Of a DNA stretch of 64,000 nt, positions 28,092 through 37,257 are shown piece by piece. The stretch is taken from NCBI GenBank assembly GCA_007449985.2, contig VIIQ02000007.1, positions 660,135-724,134 of the forward strand. Reading direction: 5' to 3'. The DNA is from Desmodesmus armatus. Lineage: Eukaryota > Chlorophyta > Chlorophyceae > Sphaeropleales > Scenedesmaceae. The position numbers and the translations under genes are program-made. The notes below the pieces were generated by a model, which was given only the letters and a program-made list of their open reading frames with translations, searched no databases and was not told the origin of the DNA. The number at the start of each line of letters is the position of its first letter. Within the stretch, counting starts at the first letter, position 1.

Positions 28092-31000
28092 AGTTCGTCT
28101 GCTGCTGCCTGCTGCTGCTGCTGTAGCGCGTCTGCTGCTGCCTGCTGCTGCTGCTGCAAAGCATCAGCTGCTGCCTGCTGCTGCTGCCTTAGTGCCTCTG
28201 CTGCCATAGCCAGCAGGGTGTCCATTGGCCAGAACTCCTCAAGGCCAGTGGGAGCAGGACTGTCCTGGGCACCTGGAACACAAAGATAGGGATAGATGTG
28301 GAGCAACATGAACAAAGATGATGTCATGACATGTTTAGTTACCCATGAAAGGTGTGGTGTCTGCATGCAGGGGCCCGGCATCAAGCATGCAGTCACACGT
28401 GGTAAGACTCATTGCACTCTCCACAGGTGCGTCACACCACCGTATCACTTCTCACTGTTCAATACAGAGGGGTGACGCACTTGTGACGAATTGCGGAAAA
28501 CCTCTATGTGTCACGTTCATGCTTCATGCACATACCTGGGTGCAGTGGTAGGTCCATTGGCAGCAGGCCCCCGCAGCACCAGCTGAACATGTCAGCAGCA
28601 CTGAAGGGACCCTGGGGGGAGCACAGCATGACACAGCATGGCACAGCATGGCACAGCACGGCACAGCATGGCACAGGATTGCACAGAAAGGAGGTCAGTT
28701 GGCACCAAGATGCATATGACAGCAGTGGAAGCAAGGCACTCTGCAGGCTCTTACTACACTACCTACATGACACAGCACGGTACAGCACAGGACATGCAAC
28801 ATGTCACAGCGCACATCACAACAGGGCGTACCGCAGGGCAGCATGACGCTATGCAATGCAATGCAAGACAACACACCCCAGCACAACACTGTCACAGGGC
28901 ACAGCATAGCACAGCACAGCATAGGGCAGGGCGCACCTGTATGGCCTGGTAGGGGTCGACGTACCACCAGCAGACTGGGTCCTGGTTGTCAGGGGGACCC
29001 TGCAGCAGTTGCATCGGGTGGGTGGGTGGGTGGGCAAGTGGGTGGGTGGGTTTAGGGTTTACACACCTGCTGAAACACACGCACTGTCAAACGCTTGTAA
29101 ATCTACCAGAACACATGCATGCAGATACTGGGAGGGGGTCACTCCACACGACGCCCCAGCCAACCAAGCGCCCTCTCCAGTGTGGACGGTCCCCCTACAA
29201 GTGGGGTTGGGGTTGGGGTTGAGGGTTACCCAATGCTGCAGGCCAAGCTGTCTAAGCTGTGCATATGTGCACACTCACAAAGTAGAGGTACCTCAGTGCA
29301 TCCACATCCACACCATCAGGCAGCTGCACCTCCAACTCCTCTCCCTCTTCATTATCACCCTCATCCTGACCCCCTGCTGCTGCTGCTACTGCTGCTACTG
29401 ATGCTGCTGCTGCTGAGCTACCAGAAGGTTCAGCAGACAGCACAGCAGACCACACTGCATTGCTTTCAGCAGCAACACTCCCTGCTGCTCCTGCTGCTGC
29501 AGCTGGGACAGCCGCCAGCACAGCACCGTTGCTGCTGGGCCCTGCTGCTGTTGCTGCTGCTGTATCCTGCTGCTGCTGCTCCTCGTCCTCATCCCCCCAT
29601 GCCTCATCTGCTGCGTCCCATGGTGTTGTGATTGAGGGGGCCAGGTTTGCAGTAGGGCCTTCAGGGCTGATGTCTCTTTGCGGCTGTGCCAGAAGGCACA
29701 TATATACTCAGGGGTACCTGCAATAGACGCATCGCAGCACAGCACGACACATAGCGCAGTGAAAGGGGGCAAATAGCTGCAGCAGGGCCTGCAGGGGCGC
29801 CTGCGAGAGACGCAGCGCAGCACAACATGACACAGCACGACACACAGCGCAGTGAGGGGGGGGGTGTTGCAACAGGACCTTGAGTGCTGAGGTTTCCTTG
29901 CGGCTGACTCCGCTGACTCCCTCGCACTGCTGGTGCTGGCCTCCCAGCACAACACAATTGCCCGGCGCACCCCTCCCACTCCCACCCCCCCCAAACATCT
30001 GCTAGCCCCATCGCTTTCCCACCTGCTCCAAGCCGCTGCACGTCCCTCCGCTGACCCCCTCATCCGCTGGTGCTGGCATGTTACCACGACACACTCGCCC
30101 GACCCCCCCCCCCCCCAAACACCACCATCACCCCCTCCCCCCCCCCCCCCCCCCCCGTGCAACACCTGCTACCCCCCCCCCCCCTCACCCACCTGCTTCT
30201 GAGCAGCTGCATGTCCCTCCGCTGACCCCCTCACACTGCTGGTGCTTGAAGAATCCTGGGTGGTAGAACAGCTCCAGCCTGCTGTGGGCCTTGGGGCAGG
30301 AGGGACCAGCGGGGCAGGAGTAGTACACAGTGTCCTTGCCCTCACGCACTGACGGCTCAGGACCATCCCTGTGATGTGTGTGTGTCGACAGAAGGAGTAC
30401 TTGAATACATGCAAGCTCACTAAGACTGTCCTACTAGACAGGCAAGCAACGATGTGATGTGTGTGTGTGGGGGGGGGGGGGGTGTCCTTGCCCTCACGCA
30501 CTGCAGGCTCAGGACCATGACTGAGTTCAATGATAAGGGGAGGGAGGTTCAACAGGTTTTCATGTAAGGTGGGCAGCAGTAACACTCCGCGTCCTTGATC
30601 CCCCACCAAACCCCGCGCCCCCCATCCACCCACCCACCGCCTACACACACTGGGGTCGGGGCCATCCCAAGGAGGGGGAGGGGGGAGAAGAACAGACCGT
30701 GTGGGTGGGTGCAGGGGTGAGTGTAGGCAAGCGGGCAGTGGGTGGTAACTCGGGCTGGAAGTCCCCTGCCCTATTGCCACTTCGTCTTAGACAAAGCCTC
30801 CCTGTCGCCGTCCCCCCACCCCCTGAACACCCTCCACCCCCTCCAGCCCCACCTGCCAGGTGGTGACCACTCTGGTTGGTACACAAGCCCACTGCCATAC
30901 TTTTGGCCCCCACCCACCCCCCTCAGAAACATGCAAAACAATATAACCATAGGCCTTGGTAAACCATATCTAGCTCAGAACATCAAAAAGAGGAAAGGCC

Positions 31001-34000
31001 TTAGGACAACCTGTACTCCAAGGCTGTGTGATGGCTCCCCCTCTTGCACTTGCTTGTTGCAGCTGAGCTTTTGGGTGGTCCTCCCCCCCTCTCAAGAAAC
31101 GCCCCACCCCCCAAGCCCACCTGCACCACTCTGGTGCGTAGATCATGGTGCCGTCTGCTGCCAGTGGTGGTCGCCGTGCATCAAACACCATGCTGGCACT
31201 GTTCACACCCGCAGGCATGATGTGGTAGCAGGGACATTTGTCAGGGGCATGCCTGCAGCAGCAGCAACAGCAGCAGCAATTGCAATGAGGGCAGCAGGGG
31301 CGACAGCAACCACGGCAGCAGCAGCAGCAGATACAGATACGCCTCCACCTCTTACCCATCCCCCCCCCCCCCCCCCGCACACTGCAAGTGTTTATAGCCT
31401 CCCATGTGTCCCTCTATCAACACATACGCATGCATGATTACGTGTCAAACACACCTGACATCCAGCTTCTCCCACTTCCCCACCCCCCCAAAAACAAACC
31501 ACCACCCCATCCAGCCCCCCCCAACACACACACCCACCCACACCGGGCCTGCTTCCTCCCCCCCCCCCCTCCTCAACTGCTCCCCCCTCCCTCTCCCTCC
31601 CTCTCCCCCCTGTCCCCCCCCCCTCCTCAGCTGCTCCCCCCCTGATCCCCCCCATATCCCCCCTCCTCCCACACACACACGCACCTGTAAGGCAGCATGC
31701 AGCGTGTCTGCTTCCACCCTGTGACCATGAACTCCAGCTGTTTGTCCAGTGGTGCTGAGGGTGGGGGGGCGGGGGGCCCAGCCTGTGGCAGCAGCTCCCT
31801 CACCCAGCCAAACTGCTTGGACAGGTCCAGCCCCTCCTGCTTGGAGCGCCAGGAGGCCTCTAGGGAGGGACCAATGGCCTTGGAAAATTTCTCCTGCGGA
31901 TGGCAGCAGCAGCAGCAGCAGAACATGCACGTTGGTCAAACCCTCGTGCCGAGAGGCCTCTTGGGTGGACCAATGCCCCTGGAAAACTTGTCATATGACC
32001 CCCCCCCCCCCCACACACACACACACACACAACAAGCAGCAATGTGTTGAGTGTGTAGAATAGCATGTGACCCCCCCCCCTTCCAAGGGCGCTCCCCCCT
32101 GCTCCCCCCCCCCACACACACACCACCACCACCCCACCGCACCTGCAGCAGTGTGTTGAGTGTGTAGCGTGTTGTTCCCTCCAGATCGGGGGATTCTGGC
32201 ATTCCTGCCTGCAGGCTGCTCTGCAAGTCCCACCAGCCCTGACAACTGCCCCACCCACCAACTCAACACACCAAGAGAAGTTCAATTGCCCTCCCTCCCT
32301 GCATCAGCAATCCAATGGGCACAACCCTAGCATCACCCCTCATATCCCCCCTCAACCCCCCACCGCACCAGCAGCAGTGCGTTGAGTGTGTAGCGTGTGT
32401 TTCTCCCAGGTTGGGGCATATCTTTTGAAGTCCCCCCCCCCCATGTGTCAACACACACCATCATGGCTCTGGTCACCTCGTCAGCAGTTACCCCTACCCC
32501 CCCCCCCCCCGGGCACACACCCTGTGCCCCCCTTCCCCACCCCACCGCACCTGCAGCAGTGCGTTGAGTGTGTAGCGTGTTGTCCCCCCCAGGTCGGGGC
32601 ATATCTCCGCCTGCAGGCTGCTCTGCAGGCACAGCAGGTTGCCTGTCCAGCTGACACGGCCCTGGTCCACAGTGGACAGGGTGTCGCGTATGATGCTGTT
32701 GACAAAGCAGCGCAGGGGGGGCTTGGGGGGCGCCATCACCACAATCACCTCGTCGTGCCACGGGCGCATGCAGAGCAGACCCTCCTCCTTCAACCTGGTG
32801 TGTTTTGGGGGGGGGGGGGCGAGGGGGGGGGGGGAGCACACACCGTCAGCAAAGGGTGGGGTGGGGTGGGGCGGGGGCAGCAGGTGCAGGGGTGTGTTGT
32901 TGGGTGGAAGGGAGCAGGGACACCAAAAGCAGTCAACACCGAAAGTCGGTGGTGCGAGGGAGGGGGAAGGGCTTGGGGGGTGCCATCACCACGATCACCT
33001 CGTCATGCCAGGGGCGCATGCAGAGCAGACCCTCCTCCTTCAACCTGTGTGAGTGCGTGTGTAGACACAGGGAGTGTGTGGGCGGGGGGGGGGGGGGGGG
33101 AGCACACAAACACCAGCAATGGGTTGGGGGGGGGGGAGTGAGGCAAAGGGAAGGATGTGTCAAGAAGCAGGCCATGAAACTGAAAAGAGGCGGGGCAGGA
33201 GAAGTCGATGATTCCTAGTGTCTGCTTTGGCTTGTGATCATTCTCTTGACTGCTCTACCCTAGGTCTTGACTGCTCTGCCCTTTCAAGCAAGATACTCTG
33301 TAAGATAAATGCAGCCAGGAATCACACTCACTGTGATACATGGAAGCCGTAGATCTCCTCAAACAGCTTGGGGTTGTTCTTGAAGTAGGCCTGGAAGATG
33401 CGCGTGCTCAGGTTGCGCATGGCAAACTGGCCATACCCCACCTGCATCCACACCACCACCAGCAGCAGCAGCAGCGGCGGCGGCATTCAATGTGCCAGCA
33501 GCACAAACACCTCATATTCTACGCACCTATGCTCTTCACATGTATCTCTTGAAATCTGACTGCCCCCCCCCCATACACACACACCACGCACAGACACAGA
33601 GCGTACCTCAGCCTCTGAGCTTGAGCTTGATGTTGATCATCCATATCCGCTGGAGCTTGCCCGCCCCCCTTCCCACCACCCCACGCACAAACACAGACAC
33701 AGAGCCCACCTCGTTCTCCACGAGCTTGATGCTCTTGAGCGTATCTCCTGGTGCCCTGCCCCCCCCCCCTACCCACACACAATGTAGCTACATGCTAGCT
33801 ACACATGTATGCTCTATACCAACACAACACACCACCACCACCACCACCACCCAAAACACGGACACAGAGCCTACCTCATTCTCCACGAGCTTAATGCTCT
33901 TCAGCCGTATCTCCTGGAACTTGACTGCCCCCAGCATGAACTCCTCCACGCTGAGTGCTGCGGGCACCACTGCTGCCCTGAACATGTTGTCCTTCACATC

Positions 34001-34096
34001 ACGCAGCAGCAGCTTCTGCTCCTGCTGCGCCTCCTTGTCCGGCTGCTGCTTGGAGGCATCCTGCTTGGCCCTCTTGCCTCCTGCCTTGCTGGACAT
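20868..34096 (-). CDS. Giant CCCH zinc finger - GYF - PAM2 - DUF3825 protein, probable RNA regulator
   Basis: About 14 exons, ~2,500 aa. Phase-matched exons: 34096-33875, 33441-33332, 32794-32551, 31893-31685, 31252-31121, 30368-30235, 29717-29279, 28999-28937, 28611-28536, 28272-25837, 25517-25319, 24729-24505. Then come one from about 24165 to 23149 (start unresolved) and one from about 22849 to 20868. The N-terminal ~250 residues are unrecognised. Next is a CCCH cluster: TRC..DKCPCYH, then EWCR with YYSCPAGPSCPKAH, then FYHPGFFKHQQC joined to TPEYICAFWH, like plant tandem zinc fingers. A GYF domain follows (CWWYVDPYQAIQ-GPFSAADMFSW), then Gln/Ala tracts, a PAM2-like motif (LSLNVNAPAFSFKP), and two DUF3825-like segments (DWAVFNSGL; LLLFNTGL, later GPCDWVAWV). 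Zinc fingers, GYF and PAM2 suggest mRNA binding, Pro-rich partners and poly(A)-binding protein. Two frame losses (G5 at 29636-29640; CAG tract near 28070-28095) interrupt it. It could instead be two genes split near 29.6 kb, but the in-phase joins favour one. Confidence 0.72.
24247..24372 (-). repeat. Relic copy of exon 12 3' end
   Basis: Repeats the end of working exon 12 (24505-24620) with its donor: the CTGCAG..TGG start, the Ser run, AAGGGACC, GCCAGCACTAAC and the following GTGAGTGGG are all shared. It lies downstream of the working copy in the intron. Confidence 0.75.
24826..25147 (-). repeat. Two relic copies of exon 12 5' end in ~200-bp tandem units
   Basis: Working exon 12 begins AFEWALINGQLVRHDTDWAV (24729). 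Copies start at about 25141 (AFEWALINGQLVRHDTDWAE) and 24952 (AFEWALYNGQLVRHDTDGAV), each behind an AG acceptor. A spacer containing GCGATG, AAGCGCC and CAAGG is also repeated, so the unit is about 190-200 bases. Both copies lose similarity after about 22 codons. Confidence 0.85.
29760..30236 (-). repeat. Relic copies of the zinc-finger exon junctions (exon 6 end / exon 7 start)
   Basis: The sequence around the exon 6 donor (CACCAGCAGTGTGAGGGGGT) recurs near 30070-30010 and 29945-29890. The exon 7 piece coding for SRKETSALK.LLQ recurs near 29915-29880 and, more decayed, near 29815-29765. CACTGCGC-type spacers and C tracts separate them. Confidence 0.75.
30482..30670 (-). repeat. Relic copies of exon 6 5' end
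   Basis: Exon 6 begins GATGGTCCTGAGCCGTCAGT (30367 downward). A close copy occupies about 30528-30482 (GGTCCTGAGCCTGCAGTGCG) and a decayed one about 30668-30645. Both lie upstream of the working exon, with GT/CA and G tracts nearby. Confidence 0.7.
31949..31998 (-). repeat. Relic copy of exon 4 5' end
   Basis: Working exon 4 (31893 downward) starts AAATTTTCCAAGGCCATTGG. The copy reads AAGTTTTCCAGGGGCATTGG and continues into the GAGGCCTC region. It lies upstream of the working acceptor and next to a C tract and CA run. Confidence 0.75.
32035..32422 (-). repeat. Three relic copies of exon 3 3' end
   Basis: Working exon 3 ends TRYTLNALLQ at 32551 followed by GTGCGGTGGGG. Copies end at about 32370 (TRYTLNALL), 32145 (TTRYTLNTLLQ with the same donor) and 32035 (short). 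The 32134-32229 copy extends through LQSSLQ. All lie downstream of the working exon. Confidence 0.85.
32969..33044 (-). repeat. Near-intact copy of exon 3 5' end
   Basis: Copies the first ~74 bases of exon 3 (32794-32721, LKEEGLLCMRPWHDEVIVVM) with an AG acceptor. There are only four base differences and all are synonymous (Pro, His, Ile, Ala codons). Similarity ends after APPKP, and the copy then runs to a stop. Confidence 0.85.
33541..33758 (-). repeat. Relic copies of exon 1 3' end
   Basis: The end of exon 1 (IRLKSIKLVENE, 33875-33915) with its flank recurs at 33709-33758 (one base deleted, otherwise synonymous changes). A decayed copy is at about 33590-33652, and an inner fragment at 33541-33570. 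All are in intron 1, downstream of the working exon. Confidence 0.75.
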
Positions 34097-34787
34097 GGTG
34101 CTGCAGTTTCAAATTGGATTTGGATCTGTGTAGGTGTTGGGATGGTTGTCACCACTGCATAGCTCCTGGGGTGAGCTTTGCACTGCTTAGGTCAGCAGGC
34201 GTGACGGCAGCGGCACCCAGGCGCCATGCCGATCAGCTGCAGGCAGATGCAAGGAGGGTGTGAACCACATTATGCAGGTGTTACTGATGATCCCACAAAA
34301 CAGCATTGATTTGTGCCCCTGTGCACAAGATGCACGTGCAGCCGGTGGGTGGTGGAATGCCATGGGTGCCTTCAGGCTGGCACAATTGTGGGATGGTCTG
34401 CAGGGATCAATGGCGCGACAGAGAGAACAATGTGCTCAGTAGCAATCTTGCCACGAATTGAACACATACCCGTGTTTTGGAAGCCTCATTCCGTGATCAT
34501 TGGCAGCAGATCAGAGCGTCGCTGAAATAGGGCCAGCTGATGGCGCAGTGATCCCACACAAGACACAGCGTGCAAAAACATATTCGTTGCTGCTTTTAAG
34601 TCGCTCAATCTTTTCGAGGGCTTCTGGGACCTGCTGGACCCTGAACACTGTTTGAACTTTGAAAGCAGAACAAGAACCAAGAGCAGCACTTGCATGTCGT
34701 TTTTCACACTACCAAAGAAGATACAACCAACTGCTACTTGCTGCAGCACAGTCCTCGACAACAGCAGCAGTTCCTAGCCATCCAACC
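34097..34787. promoter_or_regulatory. Shared divergent promoter, CCCH/GYF gene / HAUS1
   Basis: About 690 bases lie between divergent start codons at 34096 (minus) and 34788 (plus). No clear TATA element or other gene was seen. Confidence 0.45.
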
Positions 34788-36484
34788 ATGTCTTTTCTGG
34801 GCTTCAGCACACTCAGCAGCATCGGCCAGCAACAGCACGGGCATGACATATCTCCACAACGCATAGGATCCTACCATAATCAATATCAGCAGCAGCTGCC
34901 AGCGGGTGGGGGCTTGATACACCAACAACCTGATGCCCCACCCATGCAGCAGCAGCCTCTCTCCGGTGCTGATGAGGTGCAGCGGCTGGCAAGGGAGTAT
35001 CAGGAGGAAGGTAGGATGGTGTGATGCTGCTGACCAGCCTGGTGTGGTTGCTACTGCAGCAATTGACACTGCCCCATGCTTGGACCCCCATCTACCTGCC
35101 TGCAGCCGCGCGCTTGTCAGAGCAGCTGAGCTTGTGTGGCATCACGCAGCAGTCCCTCAGCCTGGAGGCCCTCAACTGCCTCAAGCTCCTGGCGCAGCTG
35201 GCATGTGTGCTGGATGTCACACAAGCATCCCCGCAGGCTTTGCTGGCAGCATGGGCGATGCTGCTCGTGAAACAAAGCAAAGGAATCATGCTGCAGGTGG
35301 GCAGCTGTGTGTGGGGGGGTAGGGGTTTCAACCGCAGGCCACAGCGGACCTTTCTTACGTTCAAGCTATATTAGCTGGACATGCTGCACCTTGTGCATCA
35401 TGCACGTCAGATATTGGCCTGGACAGGTTCGGCCATACGGAGCGCATGCGTCTAGCTGCTGCATGGATGCCTCTCAGTCACTCATCACCTGCACCGCCGC
35501 TGCGCGCTGTGCACACCGCATCAATTTGCTTCCTGCGCCTCCCACTCACTCGCTGGCTTCGCCCGCTGTATTGTACACTGTGCACACCGCTCCAATTTCC
35601 TGCACGTACAGCGCAAGCTGCAGCGAGAGCTTGCCGCCATCAGGCAGAAGCGAGCTACAGCCCAGCACAAGCTGGTGGTGTTGCAGAAGCTGCTGACTGA
35701 CGTGCAGGCGGGCCAGCACAAGGAGGCAAAGCAGGCAGCCCAGCACAGCAATATGACACGCCAGGTACACATACAGTACGTATTCTTGATGACACCGCAT
35801 GCCCCTGCTCCTCTGCTGACATCCATGCATCTTGCCCCGGCAAGCTTCATCCCTGCAGCAATGAAGCTCATAAAGACATGCTAGCCTTTCAATTTGTTGT
35901 GCATTACAGACATACCCGCGCTTCTGAGGGTGAAAGCAGGCTTGGAAACCATGCTGTGGTGTGCTGTGCGCAGACACAGGAGAAGGAGGCCAGCTACAAG
36001 GCACAGATGGAGAAGATAGGGCAGAAGCTGGAGAAGAGCGGCTTCAGCCAGGAGGTCAGTAGGTGACAGCGCCCTCTGTCTGCTGAGGCAACGTCTTGTC
36101 TAATGCCAGCCTGCAGCCATGCAAGCGCAGTGCTTGTTGCTCACAGGGGATGCAGTACTGCAAACATGCATGTGATGCTCAGCACCACACAAGAACCTTG
36201 TCAGTGCCAGGTGATGCGGAGGTGCACTTAGATGCTCCAACACCACCAAATGTGATGCTGTCACACCATGTGTCCCCTCGTGCTGCCAGATCACACACTC
36301 AGCACTGCTGGAAAAGCACAGTGAGGTTCAGGGGCTGCAGGTGCGGCTGCAGGAGCTGCAGCAGCAGCTCAGCAGGTTTCACGCGCTGCCAGCATCGCTG
36401 CTGGGAGCGCGCATGAAACTGGACGAGGCACGCAAGCAGCTGGACGAGCGGCAGGCGCGCTTAAACCAGCTTACAGGGCCTTGA
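34788..36484 (+). CDS. HAUS1: Augmin complex subunit 1, HAUS1/AUG1-like
   Basis: Five in-phase exons (34788-35010, 35106-35296, 35612-35764, 35974-36054, 36290-36484) give 280 aa, the usual HAUS1 length. The N-terminus is Gln-rich, followed by a helical segment (AARLSEQLSLCGITQQSLSL, LLAQLACVLDVTQAS). From exon 3 on it is coiled coil (RKLQRELAAIRQKRATAQHK; QEKEASYKAQMEKIGQKLEK; LLEKHSEVQGLQVRLQELQQ), ending with LPASLLGARMKLDEARKQL, which resembles the conserved LPPD...A...L tail of HAUS1. Augmin recruits gamma-tubulin to existing microtubules in the spindle. The call rests on length, coiled-coil layout and tail; other coiled-coil proteins remain possible. Confidence 0.68.
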
Positions 36485-36645
36485 TGGAGTGTCATTTGCT
36501 GGCTGAAGCTTGGGAGACCCACCCCTCCTTTCCACCTCGCGCCCGACGGGCCGACGTGAAGGCCAGGGAGCTGCCCGGTGGCTGACAGAGCAGCCATCAG
36601 CTGCTGTGTGGGTCAAGGCACCATTGCCTGGCTGCATCTGTACCG

Positions 36646-36650
36646 TGTAA
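36646..36650 (+). terminator. TGTAA poly(A) signal, HAUS1-like gene
   Basis: TGTAA lies about 160 bases after the stop codon at 36484. Confidence 0.55.
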
Positions 36651-37257
36651 TGATTGCCACTCCAGGTGCTGGTCTGTTTGGGGCCACACGCCTTGCTGGA
36701 GGGGAGCACGTGGAGGGGGCAAGTCACTCCTGTGGTAGATCATGGAGGACAGGAAAGGGGCGCTGTGGCAGGGGGTAAGAAAAGTTAGTTGACTCCATTC
36801 TGGGATCTAAGATCATCTTTAGCCTCCTCTTTTTGTCGGAACAGCAAAACCCCGGACACACAAACAGCGACAGACGGGGGAAGCCATCACCAACTGTCCT
36901 GGTGCAACGTTTCTACTACTTCTAAAGTTCCGGATGTATTTCAGCATTATTCCTGCCATGTCGCAGAGCCATGTTCGGTTGGGTTGTTGTGTGTGATGAT
37001 GGAGCAAGGACAAACTGTCAATTGCCGCAACAGCGCGTGCAACCATTTGAATACACAAAAATCTGCTCCTGCACCTCTTGGTGTCACCGTTGCTCGTCAG
37101 CAGCAGGGCACAGTGTAAAGGCTGGAAAACAGTAGCAGCAGTATCAGGCAGTGGGCCCCCTAGAAGGTTGTTTGCCGCATGGTTGCCCACAAGAACGATA
37201 CGGCAGACTACAAATAAACCTCAGCACGGCCCAGGAAGGCATCAGGCGTCCCCTGCA
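36651..37257. other. Intergenic, upstream of NAP1
   Basis: No gene seen. Presumably holds the NAP1 promoter and leader; the frame used by NAP1 is open back to about 37078 but has no earlier ATG. Confidence 0.45.

Noticed and set aside
27319..28209. Long Ala-rich plus-strand frame
   Set aside because: Antisense shadow of the Gln/Ala tract of the CCCH/GYF gene.
27779..28272. Continuation of exon 10 in its entry frame to a stop at 27779
   Set aside because: After the CAG tract this frame loses coherence, while another frame reads AEALAQQQQQAAAEAAF and continues into the PAM2 region; a one-base loss in the tract explains it better.
29040..29065. Telomere-like TTTAGGG at a GALE-unrelated site
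   Set aside because: A single unit in a GGGT-rich stretch; expected by chance.
29620..29645. Programmed -1 frameshift signal in the CCCH/GYF gene
   Set aside because: The run does not fit a standard X XXY YYZ heptamer in the entry frame and no downstream pseudoknot was evident; an indel error is simpler.
27905..29701. GYF protein as a separate gene starting at ATG 29701
   Set aside because: The ATG lies inside the zinc-finger exon in another frame. Restoring one base in the G5 run joins the two frames and corrects exon 7's phase. Not fully excluded.
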